From: an uncultured Prevotella sp.
GTDB lineage: Bacteria; Bacteroidota; Bacteroidia; Bacteroidales; Bacteroidaceae
Direction of reading: 5' to 3'
Length of the DNA: 64,000 bases
Assembly: GCA_946402275.1 (NCBI GenBank)
Contig: CAMIVY010000001.1
Span: 62,001 to 126,000, forward strand
Position 1 is the stretch's first letter, and the number at the start of each line of letters is the position of its first letter. Below, piece after piece: positions 1-9,515 of this stretch. Both the position numbers and the translations under genes were made by a program. The notes below the pieces were generated by a model. It did no database searches. It worked only from the letters and a program-made list of their open reading frames with translations, and was not told the DNA's origin.

Positions 1-73
1 CCTCCTTGGCTAGGATGGCACCAGTAAAGAGACCACCCAATCCTGCTCCGATAATAACAACAGACTTTTTCAT
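1..73 (-). CDS. NAD(P)/FAD-binding oxidoreductase (CrtI/phytoene desaturase-like), N-terminal fragment cut by window edge
   Basis: Reverse strand from 73 reads MKKSVVIIGAGLGGLFTGAILAKE: Rossmann GxGxxG motif, very similar to the next gene. Confidence 0.75.
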   Translation of the reverse strand, partial: MKKSVVIIGAGLGGLFTGAILAKE

Positions 74-83
74 TCTTTGAACT

Positions 84-1616
84 CTATGATTTATTCGCAG
101 CGAGTATCTGTTGGTAGATTTTCTCTGCTGTCAAGAACTCACTGCATGTCACAATAGTACCTATGATTACTCCCAGAATTCCGTGGGAATTGATATTTTG
201 TCCTGTTTGGAAGACATTGGGGACTTTCGTCCTTTGAGGCACTCTACAAGCAACTCCCAAATGAATGTCACGAGCCACGCCATACATGGAACCTCCTTCC
301 GTTCCTGTATAGTCCTGATAGGTCAAAGGCGTAGAAGTGTAGTAATGCTTAATGCTGTCACGCAGGCCTGGGAATTCCTGTTCTACTGCATCAAGCAGAA
401 TATCAGCCTTACGTTGCTTAAAGGCTTCATAGTCAGCGCCACGATGTCCAACCTTAGTTCCTATCCATTGTTTCACTTCCAACATCTGCATATAGGAAAT
501 GATGACTCCCGTCTGGGCATAACGAGGGGTATAGGGTGACGATGGATAAATGACGGGGGGATTTTCACTGCAGAAATGCATATATAGATAGCCCTTGGGC
601 CATGATGTTTCATCGTATTGTTCACAGTTCCAAGGACTTTCCAATCGATAGCCATAGAAGTTGTAGTTCTGATATGGCATAGTATTTTCTTTGAACTCTA
701 GATAAATGGAAAAGCTGCCTACTGTCTGAGGCATGTCGTTTATGCGCTGACGGAAAGCAGGACGAATGAGTTTAGTATCCAATAGCTCCAGTGTCCGCAT
801 GGGATGGGCATCAGAGATGAAATAGTCAGCAGCCATCAACTCTGTCCCGTTGATTTCGACGCCCGTAGCATGATAGTCGTCACAGACTATCTTTGTGACT
901 TTACTCCTATTGAGCACCCGTCCACCATACTTCTCTATAGTATGAATGAGTGACTTTGCAATACTGTCACTGCCACCTGCAACACGATAGGCACTCTGGT
1001 TATAGAAGTCCATGATGAAGGCATGAGTAGAGAAGGGTGTCTTATCCTTCTCAGCTGCATAAAGCGGCAGACTACCTACCAGTACTTTCGCTAGTTCAGG
1101 GTCGGTTATGATGCTGTCAATGACCTCATTGATAGAGCGCATGAGGTATTCGGTATTGATAGCTGCATCGCTCTCTGCATGTTTCAAGGAGTGAAGCGTA
1201 GAAGCTCCTGCTACCTTCTCAACCAAATCGAAATAATGTACCAAATTTTCATACTGATGAGGAAAATATTCAGTCATCTGCTGGATGAACGCATCACGCC
1301 CTTGGGCAAAACGATAGCGACGACCATTGAGTGCAATTACCTCATAACCATCGGCATCGAGGGGCGATAGTTGGATGTCTTTCTTCACTTCAAGGTATTG
1401 CAACAGCATATCGAGCGTCTGACCATCAGCGGCACTGCCTATGAAGTGCATACCTGTCTCAAAACGGGCGCCATGACGTGAGAAGCATTGCAAACAGCCT
1501 CCCAACTGCTGACCTTGTTCCAGCACAGTGACATCGTAACCATTCTTAGCAAGAATGACGCCACAGGTCAAGCCCCCCATGCCACTGCCTATGATGATAA
1601 CTTTCTTTTTAGACAT
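84..1616 (-). CDS. NAD(P)/FAD-dependent oxidoreductase, phytoene desaturase/CrtI-like
   Basis: 510 aa, N-term KVIIIGSGMGGLTCGVILAKNGYDVTVLEQ; C-term GxxxxGxNINSHGILGVIIG typical of the family. Confidence 0.85.
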   Translation of the reverse strand: MSKKKVIIIGSGMGGLTCGVILAKNGYDVTVLEQGQQLGGCLQCFSRHGARFETGMHFIGSAADGQTLDMLLQYLEVKKDIQLSPLDADGYEVIALNGRRYRFAQGRDAFIQQMTEYFPHQYENLVHYFDLVEKVAGASTLHSLKHAESDAAINTEYLMRSINEVIDSIITDPELAKVLVGSLPLYAAEKDKTPFSTHAFIMDFYNQSAYRVAGGSDSIAKSLIHTIEKYGGRVLNRSKVTKIVCDDYHATGVEINGTELMAADYFISDAHPMRTLELLDTKLIRPAFRQRINDMPQTVGSFSIYLEFKENTMPYQNYNFYGYRLESPWNCEQYDETSWPKGYLYMHFCSENPPVIYPSSPYTPRYAQTGVIISYMQMLEVKQWIGTKVGHRGADYEAFKQRKADILLDAVEQEFPGLRDSIKHYYTSTPLTYQDYTGTEGGSMYGVARDIHLGVACRVPQRTKVPNVFQTGQNINSHGILGVIIGTIVTCSEFLTAEKIYQQILAANKS

Positions 1617-3159
1617 GCTGTTCTATCTGATTACATAATTGTTCATACCACTTGACATAATATTTCCGCATCATAGATGCCTGCGTTTGAGTGTCCCCCA
1701 TCTTCTGCAAAGCTTCTTGAGTAATGGGGGCGCCCACCTCGACATGAATACGCCCTTTGTTAAGATGATAGGTACGCTTGGGCAGGATCTTGCCAGGACC
1801 ATAGAGACACATCGGCGTGATGCTAATCCCAAGTTCCTGAGCGATATGGAAAGCACCCTTATGGAAACGTCCGATGCTACAATCCTTGCTGCGTGTTCCC
1901 TCAGGATAGACTGCAATGCTATAGCCTCGATCCACCAAAGAGCGCAACTTGGGCATTAATTGATCGATACCGTCAGCAACAGGATAGAATTCTGCATGAC
2001 GAATAAGGAACCCATACAAGGGATTGTTCCATACCCATTCGTTGGTAAGAAATATTATGCGTGGTGAAAATATCAACTGACACGCCAAATCAATGTGCGA
2101 CTGATGATTACAGATAATTACAGAAGGTCCATGACACGTAAAATCACACTTTTCTCCTTGGTCAAAAAAATGAGCCTTATCAGATATGTTATATGTAAAG
2201 CACGTTCCAGGGATACCATGACTCAACATAATGAAACGCATGGAATGATAGATAAGGCGATGTAGGTTGTAGCGTTTCTTTTCTGTCATATGGCCTATTT
2301 TGACATAAACCCATACAGCAGGAGTAATTATGCAGAAACAAAAGAAAAACACGTACAGCAAAGAATAGACTGTTCGCACGATATTTGCAATCCACCGCCA
2401 AAGACGCAGAGGGAGGCCATAAACCACCGCTAGGAAGCATAAAATCGTATTCAACACACTGATGCGGGCAAAATCTTTCCCTGGGCGGAAGTGGCTAACG
2501 CGCTCCTCGCTAGAGGGGTAATACACATCAATGGGTATCGACACTAACTGGACACCATGCCATGAGGCAAAGACCATCAATTCAAGTTCTGCCTCATAGC
2601 GCGATGTCAATAATGAGAGACCATAGAGCTTATGAAGCGGATAGAGGCGATAACCCGACTGAGTATCATCCAACTTGCGACCTGTCTGCAAATAGAACCA
2701 AAAATTCGAGAACTTATTAGCAAACTTGCTACCTCCAGAACGGTCTACACCTTCCAACTGACGACTTCCAATAATCAAAGCACCAGGATGTTTCTGGTTG
2801 GCAGTCAGGAAAAGGCTTATGTCACTGGAATAGTGCTGTCCGTCGCCATCAAGAGTAATTGCATATGAGAATCCCATCTCCAATGCACGTCTGAAACCTG
2901 CTCTCAGCGCATAGCCCTTGCCACGATTGGTGGCATATTCCACAAGTGTAATACCATCTATTTGGCGCAGTTCCACTGGCGTATTATCAGTAGAGCCGTC
3001 GTTGACAACAATGACATCGCGACACTCACGTAACGCATCACGAACCACAGCAGCTATTGTCCCACCATTGTTATAGGTGGGAATCACAACACATATTCCG
3101 CGATCATGAAGTGTCTGCTTTTGTTTGTCCTTATCTTTTGGCATCATATTTCCTGGCAA
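1609..3159 (-). CDS. Fusion of GT2 glycosyltransferase and 1-acyl-glycerol-phosphate-type acyltransferase
   Basis: N-half VVIPTYNNGGTIAAVVRD...VNDGSTDNT; C-half NHQSHIDLA ... YPEGTRSKD (PlsC HxxxxD and EGTR motifs). Confidence 0.88.
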   Translation of the reverse strand: MPGNMMPKDKDKQKQTLHDRGICVVIPTYNNGGTIAAVVRDALRECRDVIVVNDGSTDNTPVELRQIDGITLVEYATNRGKGYALRAGFRRALEMGFSYAITLDGDGQHYSSDISLFLTANQKHPGALIIGSRQLEGVDRSGGSKFANKFSNFWFYLQTGRKLDDTQSGYRLYPLHKLYGLSLLTSRYEAELELMVFASWHGVQLVSIPIDVYYPSSEERVSHFRPGKDFARISVLNTILCFLAVVYGLPLRLWRWIANIVRTVYSLLYVFFFCFCIITPAVWVYVKIGHMTEKKRYNLHRLIYHSMRFIMLSHGIPGTCFTYNISDKAHFFDQGEKCDFTCHGPSVIICNHQSHIDLACQLIFSPRIIFLTNEWVWNNPLYGFLIRHAEFYPVADGIDQLMPKLRSLVDRGYSIAVYPEGTRSKDCSIGRFHKGAFHIAQELGISITPMCLYGPGKILPKRTYHLNKGRIHVEVGAPITQEALQKMGDTQTQASMMRKYYVKWYEQLCNQIEQHV

Positions 3160-3521
3160 GTTAATGACAGTTTAGCTAATATTACTTCTGCTGCAAGCAC
3201 TTGAACCTGCAATCCACAAGTCTTACTGGCCTCATCAGAAATGATCTTTTCCATAACATATGTAACACGAGGTGTGGTCACTGGCGATATGACACTTAAG
3301 AACTTCACGTTCTTGACAGCTATGATAGTATAATGTTTCTGAGCATAGTCCTCCAACAGTTCCTTGGCTATCTGGATTATGCATACACCAGGTGTGATGG
3401 GCTCGTGAGGAAAGTGAGCCTGATAGATAAAGCTTTTCTCTTGAAGAAAAACATTGTATCGCACCGAGGGAGACGTTGTGTCTCTTTCGGTAATCACATA
3501 TAGATTATTGAGTAACTTCAT
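3144..3521 (-). CDS. Hotdog-fold 3-hydroxyacyl-ACP dehydratase-like (FabZ/ApeP type)
   Basis: 125 aa, FPHEPITPGVCIIQIAKELLE resembles FabZ FPxxPxxPGV motif. Confidence 0.75.
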   Translation of the reverse strand: MKLLNNLYVITERDTTSPSVRYNVFLQEKSFIYQAHFPHEPITPGVCIIQIAKELLEDYAQKHYTIIAVKNVKFLSVISPVTTPRVTYVMEKIISDEASKTCGLQVQVLAAEVILAKLSLTCQEI

Positions 3522-3930
3522 CTGCTATTGGAGTAAATTGATATGTAATTTGCTGGCGCTCGTTTCTATAACCATATTTACCATGCTGCAAACAACTCAT
3601 CAGTTGCACAAGGTCTTTCTTTAGTACACGACGGATATACCACTTGTCCATCATAGCTATAACGCTATACAAGTGTATTTTCTTACGACAAGGGTCGTAA
3701 CTAAAGTCTAGGGCAGTAATGCCAAACTCATTAAAAAGACTACCTTTAATAATACTCTTTTCGTTGACTAGTATGCACACCCCACTGATATATCCTCGAG
3801 ACATCTCGATATATGCCGAATAGCGTTTCCGTTCTCCTTCATTTGTGGGGAACGACAACTGTGCACTAGCCGTTATGAAACAAAACAGCAGGTCAATGCA
3901 CAGCAAATATCGAAGCATTGAGAGTCTCAT
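3505..3930 (-). CDS. Hypothetical secreted protein of the APE-like cluster (true start may be Met at about 3918)
   Basis: Signal-peptide-like N-terminus MLRYLLCIDLLFCFITASA; overlaps neighbours in an operon. Confidence 0.6.
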   Translation of the reverse strand: MRLSMLRYLLCIDLLFCFITASAQLSFPTNEGERKRYSAYIEMSRGYISGVCILVNEKSIIKGSLFNEFGITALDFSYDPCRKKIHLYSVIAMMDKWYIRRVLKKDLVQLMSCLQHGKYGYRNERQQITYQFTPIADEVTQ

Positions 3931-4513
3931 TAGTACGGATGTTTTTGAGGTTTATTACTGTTTTGTCACCATTCTTTTCTATCATCTCCACGCAACTTAC
4001 CACAGCACATTGCGGATTGAAGTGCAACACTATCCTCTGAAATATCTGTCGCATATCCTTACGTTGGGGAATCTGTGTAGCAATCCATTCGCTATTGTTT
4101 ATAGTTATTGTCGTCTTGAAAGTCTTATTATCTAAAAGACTGTTACCTACCACGCTGCTCATCATAATACGAGCTATCTCGCGGAAAATTTTGTTTTGGT
4201 TGACATCAATGACATCATTGCGTTGCTGGTTTTTCAGCAATACTTTGTCACCATTTAAAACAAAAGTGTACGTGTAAGGATTAGTATATTCCCAACGCAG
4301 TTTGTTGCTCTGCTGATAGTACATCTTGCCTTGCGCCAACATTTCCTCATTGAGCATTTTTAAGTGCTTGATCTGCACGAAATCGCACTGCAGTGTTTTC
4401 GTCGCAGCTGCAGCCTGATTAACGCGTTGGCGTATCTGTGCGTCGTTAAGCGTCTGTGCCGATACTGACAAAACACATATGAAAGTCCATAGAAGTAACG
4501 AGTATTTCTTCAT
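3893..4513 (-). CDS. Outer-membrane lipoprotein carrier LolA-like protein
   Basis: 206 aa with signal peptide; TLQCDFVQIKHLKMLNEEMLAQGKMYYQQSNKLRWEYTNPYTYTFVLNG is LolA-like. Confidence 0.8.
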   Translation of the reverse strand: MKKYSLLLWTFICVLSVSAQTLNDAQIRQRVNQAAAATKTLQCDFVQIKHLKMLNEEMLAQGKMYYQQSNKLRWEYTNPYTYTFVLNGDKVLLKNQQRNDVIDVNQNKIFREIARIMMSSVVGNSLLDNKTFKTTITINNSEWIATQIPQRKDMRQIFQRIVLHFNPQCAVVSCVEMIEKNGDKTVINLKNIRTNETLNASIFAVH

Positions 4514-4525
4514 ATTACTATATTA

Positions 4526-4879
4526 CTATTTTGCAATTAAGAAACAACCAATCATAATAAAAGCAACACCCAGCCACTTCGCAGTCGACACCTCTTCATG
4601 GAAGAACATGATAGCTGCAAACATACCGAAGACATAACTCAGACTGAGCATCGGATAAGATGCACTGAAAGGAAAGTTTTTTACGATATAAGCCCACAAC
4701 AGCGATGCAGCACCAAAGAACAATCCACATGCAGCAAACTGCCAATTGACAAGTAAACTTGTAAAAAAAACACGCGACCAGCTGAATGCAGGCATACGCA
4801 TCATGGCGTATTTAAAAAACACCTGTCCACCTGTGAGCAGGATGCTCTGTAATATTGCGTATGGTATTATTCTCCACAT
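4526..4879 (-). CDS. Small EamA/DMT-family transporter (4 TM)
   Basis: 117 aa hydrophobic, SLSYVFGMFAAIMFFHEEVSTAKWLGVAFIMIGCFLIAK. Confidence 0.7.
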   Translation of the reverse strand: MWRIIPYAILQSILLTGGQVFFKYAMMRMPAFSWSRVFFTSLLVNWQFAACGLFFGAASLLWAYIVKNFPFSASYPMLSLSYVFGMFAAIMFFHEEVSTAKWLGVAFIMIGCFLIAK

Positions 4880-6639
4880 GACAGTACGATGGCTTTAGAC
4901 TTGATAACAGGAACGCTAGGGTATCCCAGTCGCTCCATAACATGACGAAATAATGGTGTTGACTCGTCGTGGCATCCTACGAGTACGGTCTTACACTTGC
5001 CGCTCTTTAGCAATAACTCGGCATCGTGCAACGCCCACTCCATGGAGGATTCGTCTTGCGTATAGGTAACATTATACCCATGGCAACCTAATCTGATAGC
5101 TACATTGCTGCTAATCGTGTTGTGGGTGCTCTGCATGAAGAAGGTGGGCTTCAGCATGGTTTCGCCTTCTTCTATCAACTGACGAAGTAGTTGTTCTGAA
5201 CTCTCAAGACACCCCATAGAAGTGGCTGTGACAATGGCATCAGGCTGATTGATGCCAGCTTGTTTTAGTGCCTTCAGCGACGAGAGCAGCGAGCTCTTCA
5301 TAATCTTACCCATGCGACGGGCCTCTAAGGGTTTGACATAGTCACGAATCTCGGTCAGTTCATTCTCACTATTTATTTCCACTTCCGCCAGCACATGCAC
5401 GTCAGTTGTTTGAGTAGCTATTGTTGCTGGGGGGGTGTGCGGTAAGCGTGAAAAAACCAGCGACGTGTCGTTACCTCCAAAGCCAAAGGAGTTGCAAAGA
5501 ATGTTTTCAAGAGGATAACTGTCAACACCCATGGTGGGAACTACCCCACCCTCTATAGGTTGCGACCAGTTGAGGTTGGCTGGAACAAATTGATGAGTCA
5601 AGGCCAACAGACAGATGACAGCCTCAATACTGCCCGAAGCGCTGGTGGTATGTCCCGTAAATGATTTAGTAGAACTGACCAACGGCATTTTGCCTGCAAA
5701 GACGCGCTGCAATGCAACACTTTCTGAGAGGTCATTATTGGGAGTACCAGTACCGTGGGCATTAACATATTGGATATCAGTTGGGTGTAGGCCGGCCTCA
5801 TGTAGTGCTTCCGTCATTGCCAAATAGGCACCCTCACCGTTGTCTGACGATGCTGTTTGGTGAAATGCGTCACATGCATTACCATAGCCTGTCAAGTAAG
5901 CATGGAACTCTACCTTACGTCGCAGGGCATGTTCCTCCGTTTCCATCACCAGAAAAGCAGCACCTTCGCCGAGGTTCAGTCCTGCACGAGTAGCATCAAA
6001 AGGACGACAAGGCTCATGATCCAATATCATCAACGAGTTGAAACCATTGAGGTGGAATATGGAAAGTGCCTCTGAACCTCCCGCAACAACCATGTCACAC
6101 TCGCCTGCTTCCAACAGACGGGCACCAAACAATAGTGCGTTAGCTGCGGAGGAACATGCAGTAGAGATTGTGGTATACTTCGTAAAAATGTTGAAGTAGT
6201 CTGCCATCAGACGGGTGTTGCTACCAGCACTATGATATTCCATGCTGTGAAGGGCTTCGTCAGAATGTTCAAAATCATGGAAGAATCTCTCAGTGATGTC
6301 CATGCCGGCTACTGTTGTCCCAGAAACGAGAATAAGTCGGAGAGCCTTTTCCTTTACCATCTCTGCAGAAACACCAGCATCTGCCAATGCCTGACGAATT
6401 GCCATGATACCCATCAGGGTAGTACGACTAATCAGGAGGTCGCTAACTCCCAGTAGAGTGCGCATCTCATCATTCGACATAGGAACCTCTGCAACAGGTA
6501 GTTCGCTATGGCTTGAATGGAGATAACGGATGCGTGCAATTCCAGACTGCTTTTGGCGTAGTGACTGCAACACTTGTTGCTTATCTACACCAATGGCACA
6601 TACTATACCTTCACCTGTTATAACGATATGCTTCTTCAC
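4867..6639 (-). CDS. Beta-ketoacyl-ACP synthase with C-terminal KS-like extension
   Basis: TACSSA, NAHGTGTPNND and TGHTTSASG catalytic motifs in first ~400 aa; ~190 aa extra C-terminal domain. Confidence 0.88.
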   Translation of the reverse strand: MKKHIVITGEGIVCAIGVDKQQVLQSLRQKQSGIARIRYLHSSHSELPVAEVPMSNDEMRTLLGVSDLLISRTTLMGIMAIRQALADAGVSAEMVKEKALRLILVSGTTVAGMDITERFFHDFEHSDEALHSMEYHSAGSNTRLMADYFNIFTKYTTISTACSSAANALLFGARLLEAGECDMVVAGGSEALSIFHLNGFNSLMILDHEPCRPFDATRAGLNLGEGAAFLVMETEEHALRRKVEFHAYLTGYGNACDAFHQTASSDNGEGAYLAMTEALHEAGLHPTDIQYVNAHGTGTPNNDLSESVALQRVFAGKMPLVSSTKSFTGHTTSASGSIEAVICLLALTHQFVPANLNWSQPIEGGVVPTMGVDSYPLENILCNSFGFGGNDTSLVFSRLPHTPPATIATQTTDVHVLAEVEINSENELTEIRDYVKPLEARRMGKIMKSSLLSSLKALKQAGINQPDAIVTATSMGCLESSEQLLRQLIEEGETMLKPTFFMQSTHNTISSNVAIRLGCHGYNVTYTQDESSMEWALHDAELLLKSGKCKTVLVGCHDESTPLFRHVMERLGYPSVPVIKSKAIVLSCGE

Positions 6640-6893
6640 TTGGTGCGATGATTACTAACGTATTCAGCAATAGTACGAATATTCTTGAAGATAGCCCTGC
6701 CCTCTGCAGGGTTAGCCAGTTTGATACCATAGGCCTTCTCCAGTAAAACAATGAGTTCAAGGGCATCAATAGAGTCAAGCCCCAGACCTCCCCCAAAGAG
6801 TGCATTATCTGCATTAATGTCATCAGGCGTCATCTCTTCCAGATTAAGCGCATCAATTATCTTCTCTTTTAATTCTAAAATCAATTCTTCCAT
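6636..6893 (-). CDS. Acyl carrier protein
   Basis: 85 aa with GLGLDSIDALEL phosphopantetheine attachment motif. Confidence 0.88.
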   Translation of the reverse strand: MEELILELKEKIIDALNLEEMTPDDINADNALFGGGLGLDSIDALELIVLLEKAYGIKLANPAEGRAIFKNIRTIAEYVSNHRTK

Positions 6894-6896
6894 ATT

Positions 6897-8606
6897 TTAT
6901 TTTCTTTTACTTTTTACAATCAGTTTTAATTCTGATTCAAAATTACTTTCGTCTTCATAGTCTATCCATCCAGCTAAAACACTTTGCAAACTATCATCTA
7001 AGAACGTCGAGGCCAGCACTTGGTGCATCATGTATTCGTCCTTATTGGGCAAGATATAGAAAGAAGTCTCAGAATGAAAACCATTGCGGACTGCTATTTC
7101 GCCACAAACGATATTAGGCAGGGTGTAAACAAACAATGAAGGACTGGGGAAATAGCCACTGCCAAGAGTTATGCTTTTGGCATATTCGCGATCAACCCAT
7201 ACGGATGAAGAGTGATTAAAAAGTACCACCGCCCTGTCAGCACTTTGCTGAAGTCGAGGACAATCTTGATTTAGTAACAATTCACTGGCAACAAACCCTA
7301 ATTGGCTCAGCCGATCCATCTTGTAAAACTTGGGATAAGAGCCTATATAACGCTTATAGATGTCAACTAGGATATTGTTTGCCGATGTGTCTATCTCAAT
7401 TTGTTTGCCGTCAATTGTAGCCCCACTGGGGATTATTTTGACACTATGGACAACGTTGTAGTCACAACTGTGATTTTTCCCAGAATCTTTTCTGTCATCA
7501 CTACTAGCATTCATATATATTGCTGCATTGCATCCTCCAAAGCCTGAGATGATTTTAACGAACGACCGCTTGCTAACACTTATTGGATTAGCAGAGATTC
7601 TGACTTTTCCTGATACGCCAACTTCGCTGAAGCCACGGGTGCCCAACAGTTCACCATGACTAACGGAATACATGGTGATGATGGTTTCAAGAATTCCAGA
7701 GGCACCTAAGGTGTGACCATAATAACCTTTCAGGGTGTTTATAGGAATAGCAGACAAACCTGAAGCAACTATTGCCCTCGACTCCATTTGGTCGTTATAC
7801 ATGGTAGCAGTACCATGAACATTGACAGCAGAAAGTTCGGCGAGATCTATGCCCTCGGTGACATACTTGATGGCTGTGGTACAGCCCTCTCCCTTTGGTG
7901 AAGGACTGGTAATATGATATCCATCATTGCGAATAGCACCTCTGACTATCTGCCACGAATCGGTTTCTGGTTTGTTGGCACTCAAAATCAGCGTTGCTGC
8001 GGCTTCACCCAAATTCAAGCCAAGACGTTCAATATCAAACGGACGACAAGGCTGGGGAGACAGGGCCTTTAGCGACTGAAATCCGGACACTGCGAAATGA
8101 CTGATGATATCGCAGCCAACAACGATGGCTGTATCATAGCAGCCATTTTCCAACATACGTTGAGCTGTAACGAGAGCAGCCACACCTGAAATACATGCAT
8201 TGCATACCACAAGCGGTGGAGTATTGATTCCTAATAATGAAGCAATCCGATGGGCAGACTCTGCAGGTTGTAAGGATCCGTAATCGGCAGCGGAAAGCTG
8301 ATCAATATTGGCTTTGGTGGTACTGACAATGAACAGAGTGTTAGGACTGCTAAGGTCAACATGACAGTCATGTAGTGCCCGGCTGACGCTTTGATAAAGT
8401 AGCGACTCAAACCAGGTCAGCCCGCTGACTATCAGCTGTTGGCGTTGTTGAGGAGTGAATCGCGAAGCAACATAGTCATCGTCACTCCTACCCGAATAGC
8501 TTGCATAAGATGTAAGCGCAGAACGTCCCTCACAAAGGGCTTTGTAGTTCTCCGCCGTTGTCACACCTAATGGTGACATCACATTATCTGCCAAACAATA
8601 TACCAT
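6897..8606 (-). CDS. Beta-ketoacyl-ACP synthase with C-terminal extension
   Basis: NACISG, NVHGTAT and YGHTLGASG motifs; 569 aa. Confidence 0.85.
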   Translation of the reverse strand: MVYCLADNVMSPLGVTTAENYKALCEGRSALTSYASYSGRSDDDYVASRFTPQQRQQLIVSGLTWFESLLYQSVSRALHDCHVDLSSPNTLFIVSTTKANIDQLSAADYGSLQPAESAHRIASLLGINTPPLVVCNACISGVAALVTAQRMLENGCYDTAIVVGCDIISHFAVSGFQSLKALSPQPCRPFDIERLGLNLGEAAATLILSANKPETDSWQIVRGAIRNDGYHITSPSPKGEGCTTAIKYVTEGIDLAELSAVNVHGTATMYNDQMESRAIVASGLSAIPINTLKGYYGHTLGASGILETIITMYSVSHGELLGTRGFSEVGVSGKVRISANPISVSKRSFVKIISGFGGCNAAIYMNASSDDRKDSGKNHSCDYNVVHSVKIIPSGATIDGKQIEIDTSANNILVDIYKRYIGSYPKFYKMDRLSQLGFVASELLLNQDCPRLQQSADRAVVLFNHSSSVWVDREYAKSITLGSGYFPSPSLFVYTLPNIVCGEIAVRNGFHSETSFYILPNKDEYMMHQVLASTFLDDSLQSVLAGWIDYEDESNFESELKLIVKSKRK

Positions 8607-9040
8607 TACACATCCTCTATTTCCTCAAAAACGTTCCATCGTTTTTGCCAATCTTCATAAAACTTTGGACTATAGAGCACTAACTGATAATCCATGTCCA
8701 TAAAAACCTGTACACTATGTCCTGTGGCTATCAAGCTCTCATCGACCGTATCGTGAATCTCGTAATCAAACACTACCTTTGCAGCTTCTGTGGGCTGATA
8801 GATGATGTCTATGCGAGGATGCATACCATATTTGATGGGTTTTTTCCACTGGAAGTTCATCTCCACCAGAGGTGCATAGTAGCCATGATTAAAGTACCCC
8901 ATATAGGTCAGGTCGTACTTATTGCCAAACACCTCGCGGGCATCCTCGAAATATAACATATAGGAACCATGCCACACCACATTCATTGAATCGACCTCAC
9001 TGAATCGGATATCTATCAATTTTGAAGCCTTTAACACCAT
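8606..9040 (-). CDS. 4-hydroxybenzoyl-CoA thioesterase-like (hotdog) protein
   Basis: 144 aa, IRFSEVDSMNVVWHGSYMLYFEDAREVF is the 4HBT signature. Confidence 0.88.
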   Translation of the reverse strand: MVLKASKLIDIRFSEVDSMNVVWHGSYMLYFEDAREVFGNKYDLTYMGYFNHGYYAPLVEMNFQWKKPIKYGMHPRIDIIYQPTEAAKVVFDYEIHDTVDESLIATGHSVQVFMDMDYQLVLYSPKFYEDWQKRWNVFEEIEDV

Positions 9041-9044
9041 ACAT

Positions 9045-9515
9045 TTACTGTTCTTTTACTGCAATTTTCATTTCTGTTGTCATCAACGTACAATCTCCTT
9101 GTTTTATTACAGCTGTAGCGAGTGTCATGCCAAACACTTCTTCAATCACGTCAACGGTAGTCTTTATCTGCTGTCCAACCGCAGGAAGACCTATCACCTC
9201 CAAATTGCGAATGGCTCCAATGAAGCCTATCTGAACAGCTTTCTTTAATATGTACTTATTGACATACCCAATTCGGGCTGCACATGTTTGGGCGATATTT
9301 TCTATCATTCCTGAAGCATTGAGATGACCATCCTCAACAAAAATATTATCTGCATTGATGTCCATTTCGCAAATCGTCCTGACATCATCAAAATGAACTA
9401 GTCTACTAACCATCACAAATGGCTCCTGCTGGGGAAGCAATTCATGGATGTCAATATTGCGAAGAAACGCCTCTTCTGGATGCTGATAGTCTATTGTCAT
9501 ATCTATGATTTCCAA
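9045..9515 (-). CDS. Hotdog 3-hydroxyacyl-ACP dehydratase-like (FabA/FabZ, ApeP-like)
   Basis: 156 aa, LLPQQEPFVMVSRLVHFDD ... ASGMIENIAQTCAARIGY. Confidence 0.78.
   Translation of the reverse strand: MEIIDMTIDYQHPEEAFLRNIDIHELLPQQEPFVMVSRLVHFDDVRTICEMDINADNIFVEDGHLNASGMIENIAQTCAARIGYVNKYILKKAVQIGFIGAIRNLEVIGLPAVGQQIKTTVDVIEEVFGMTLATAVIKQGDCTLMTTEMKIAVKEQ

Noticed and set aside
4505-4526. ATAGTAAT x2 before the LolA-like ATG (minus strand)
   Set aside because: Period is 8 bp, so not counted with the 7-bp family.
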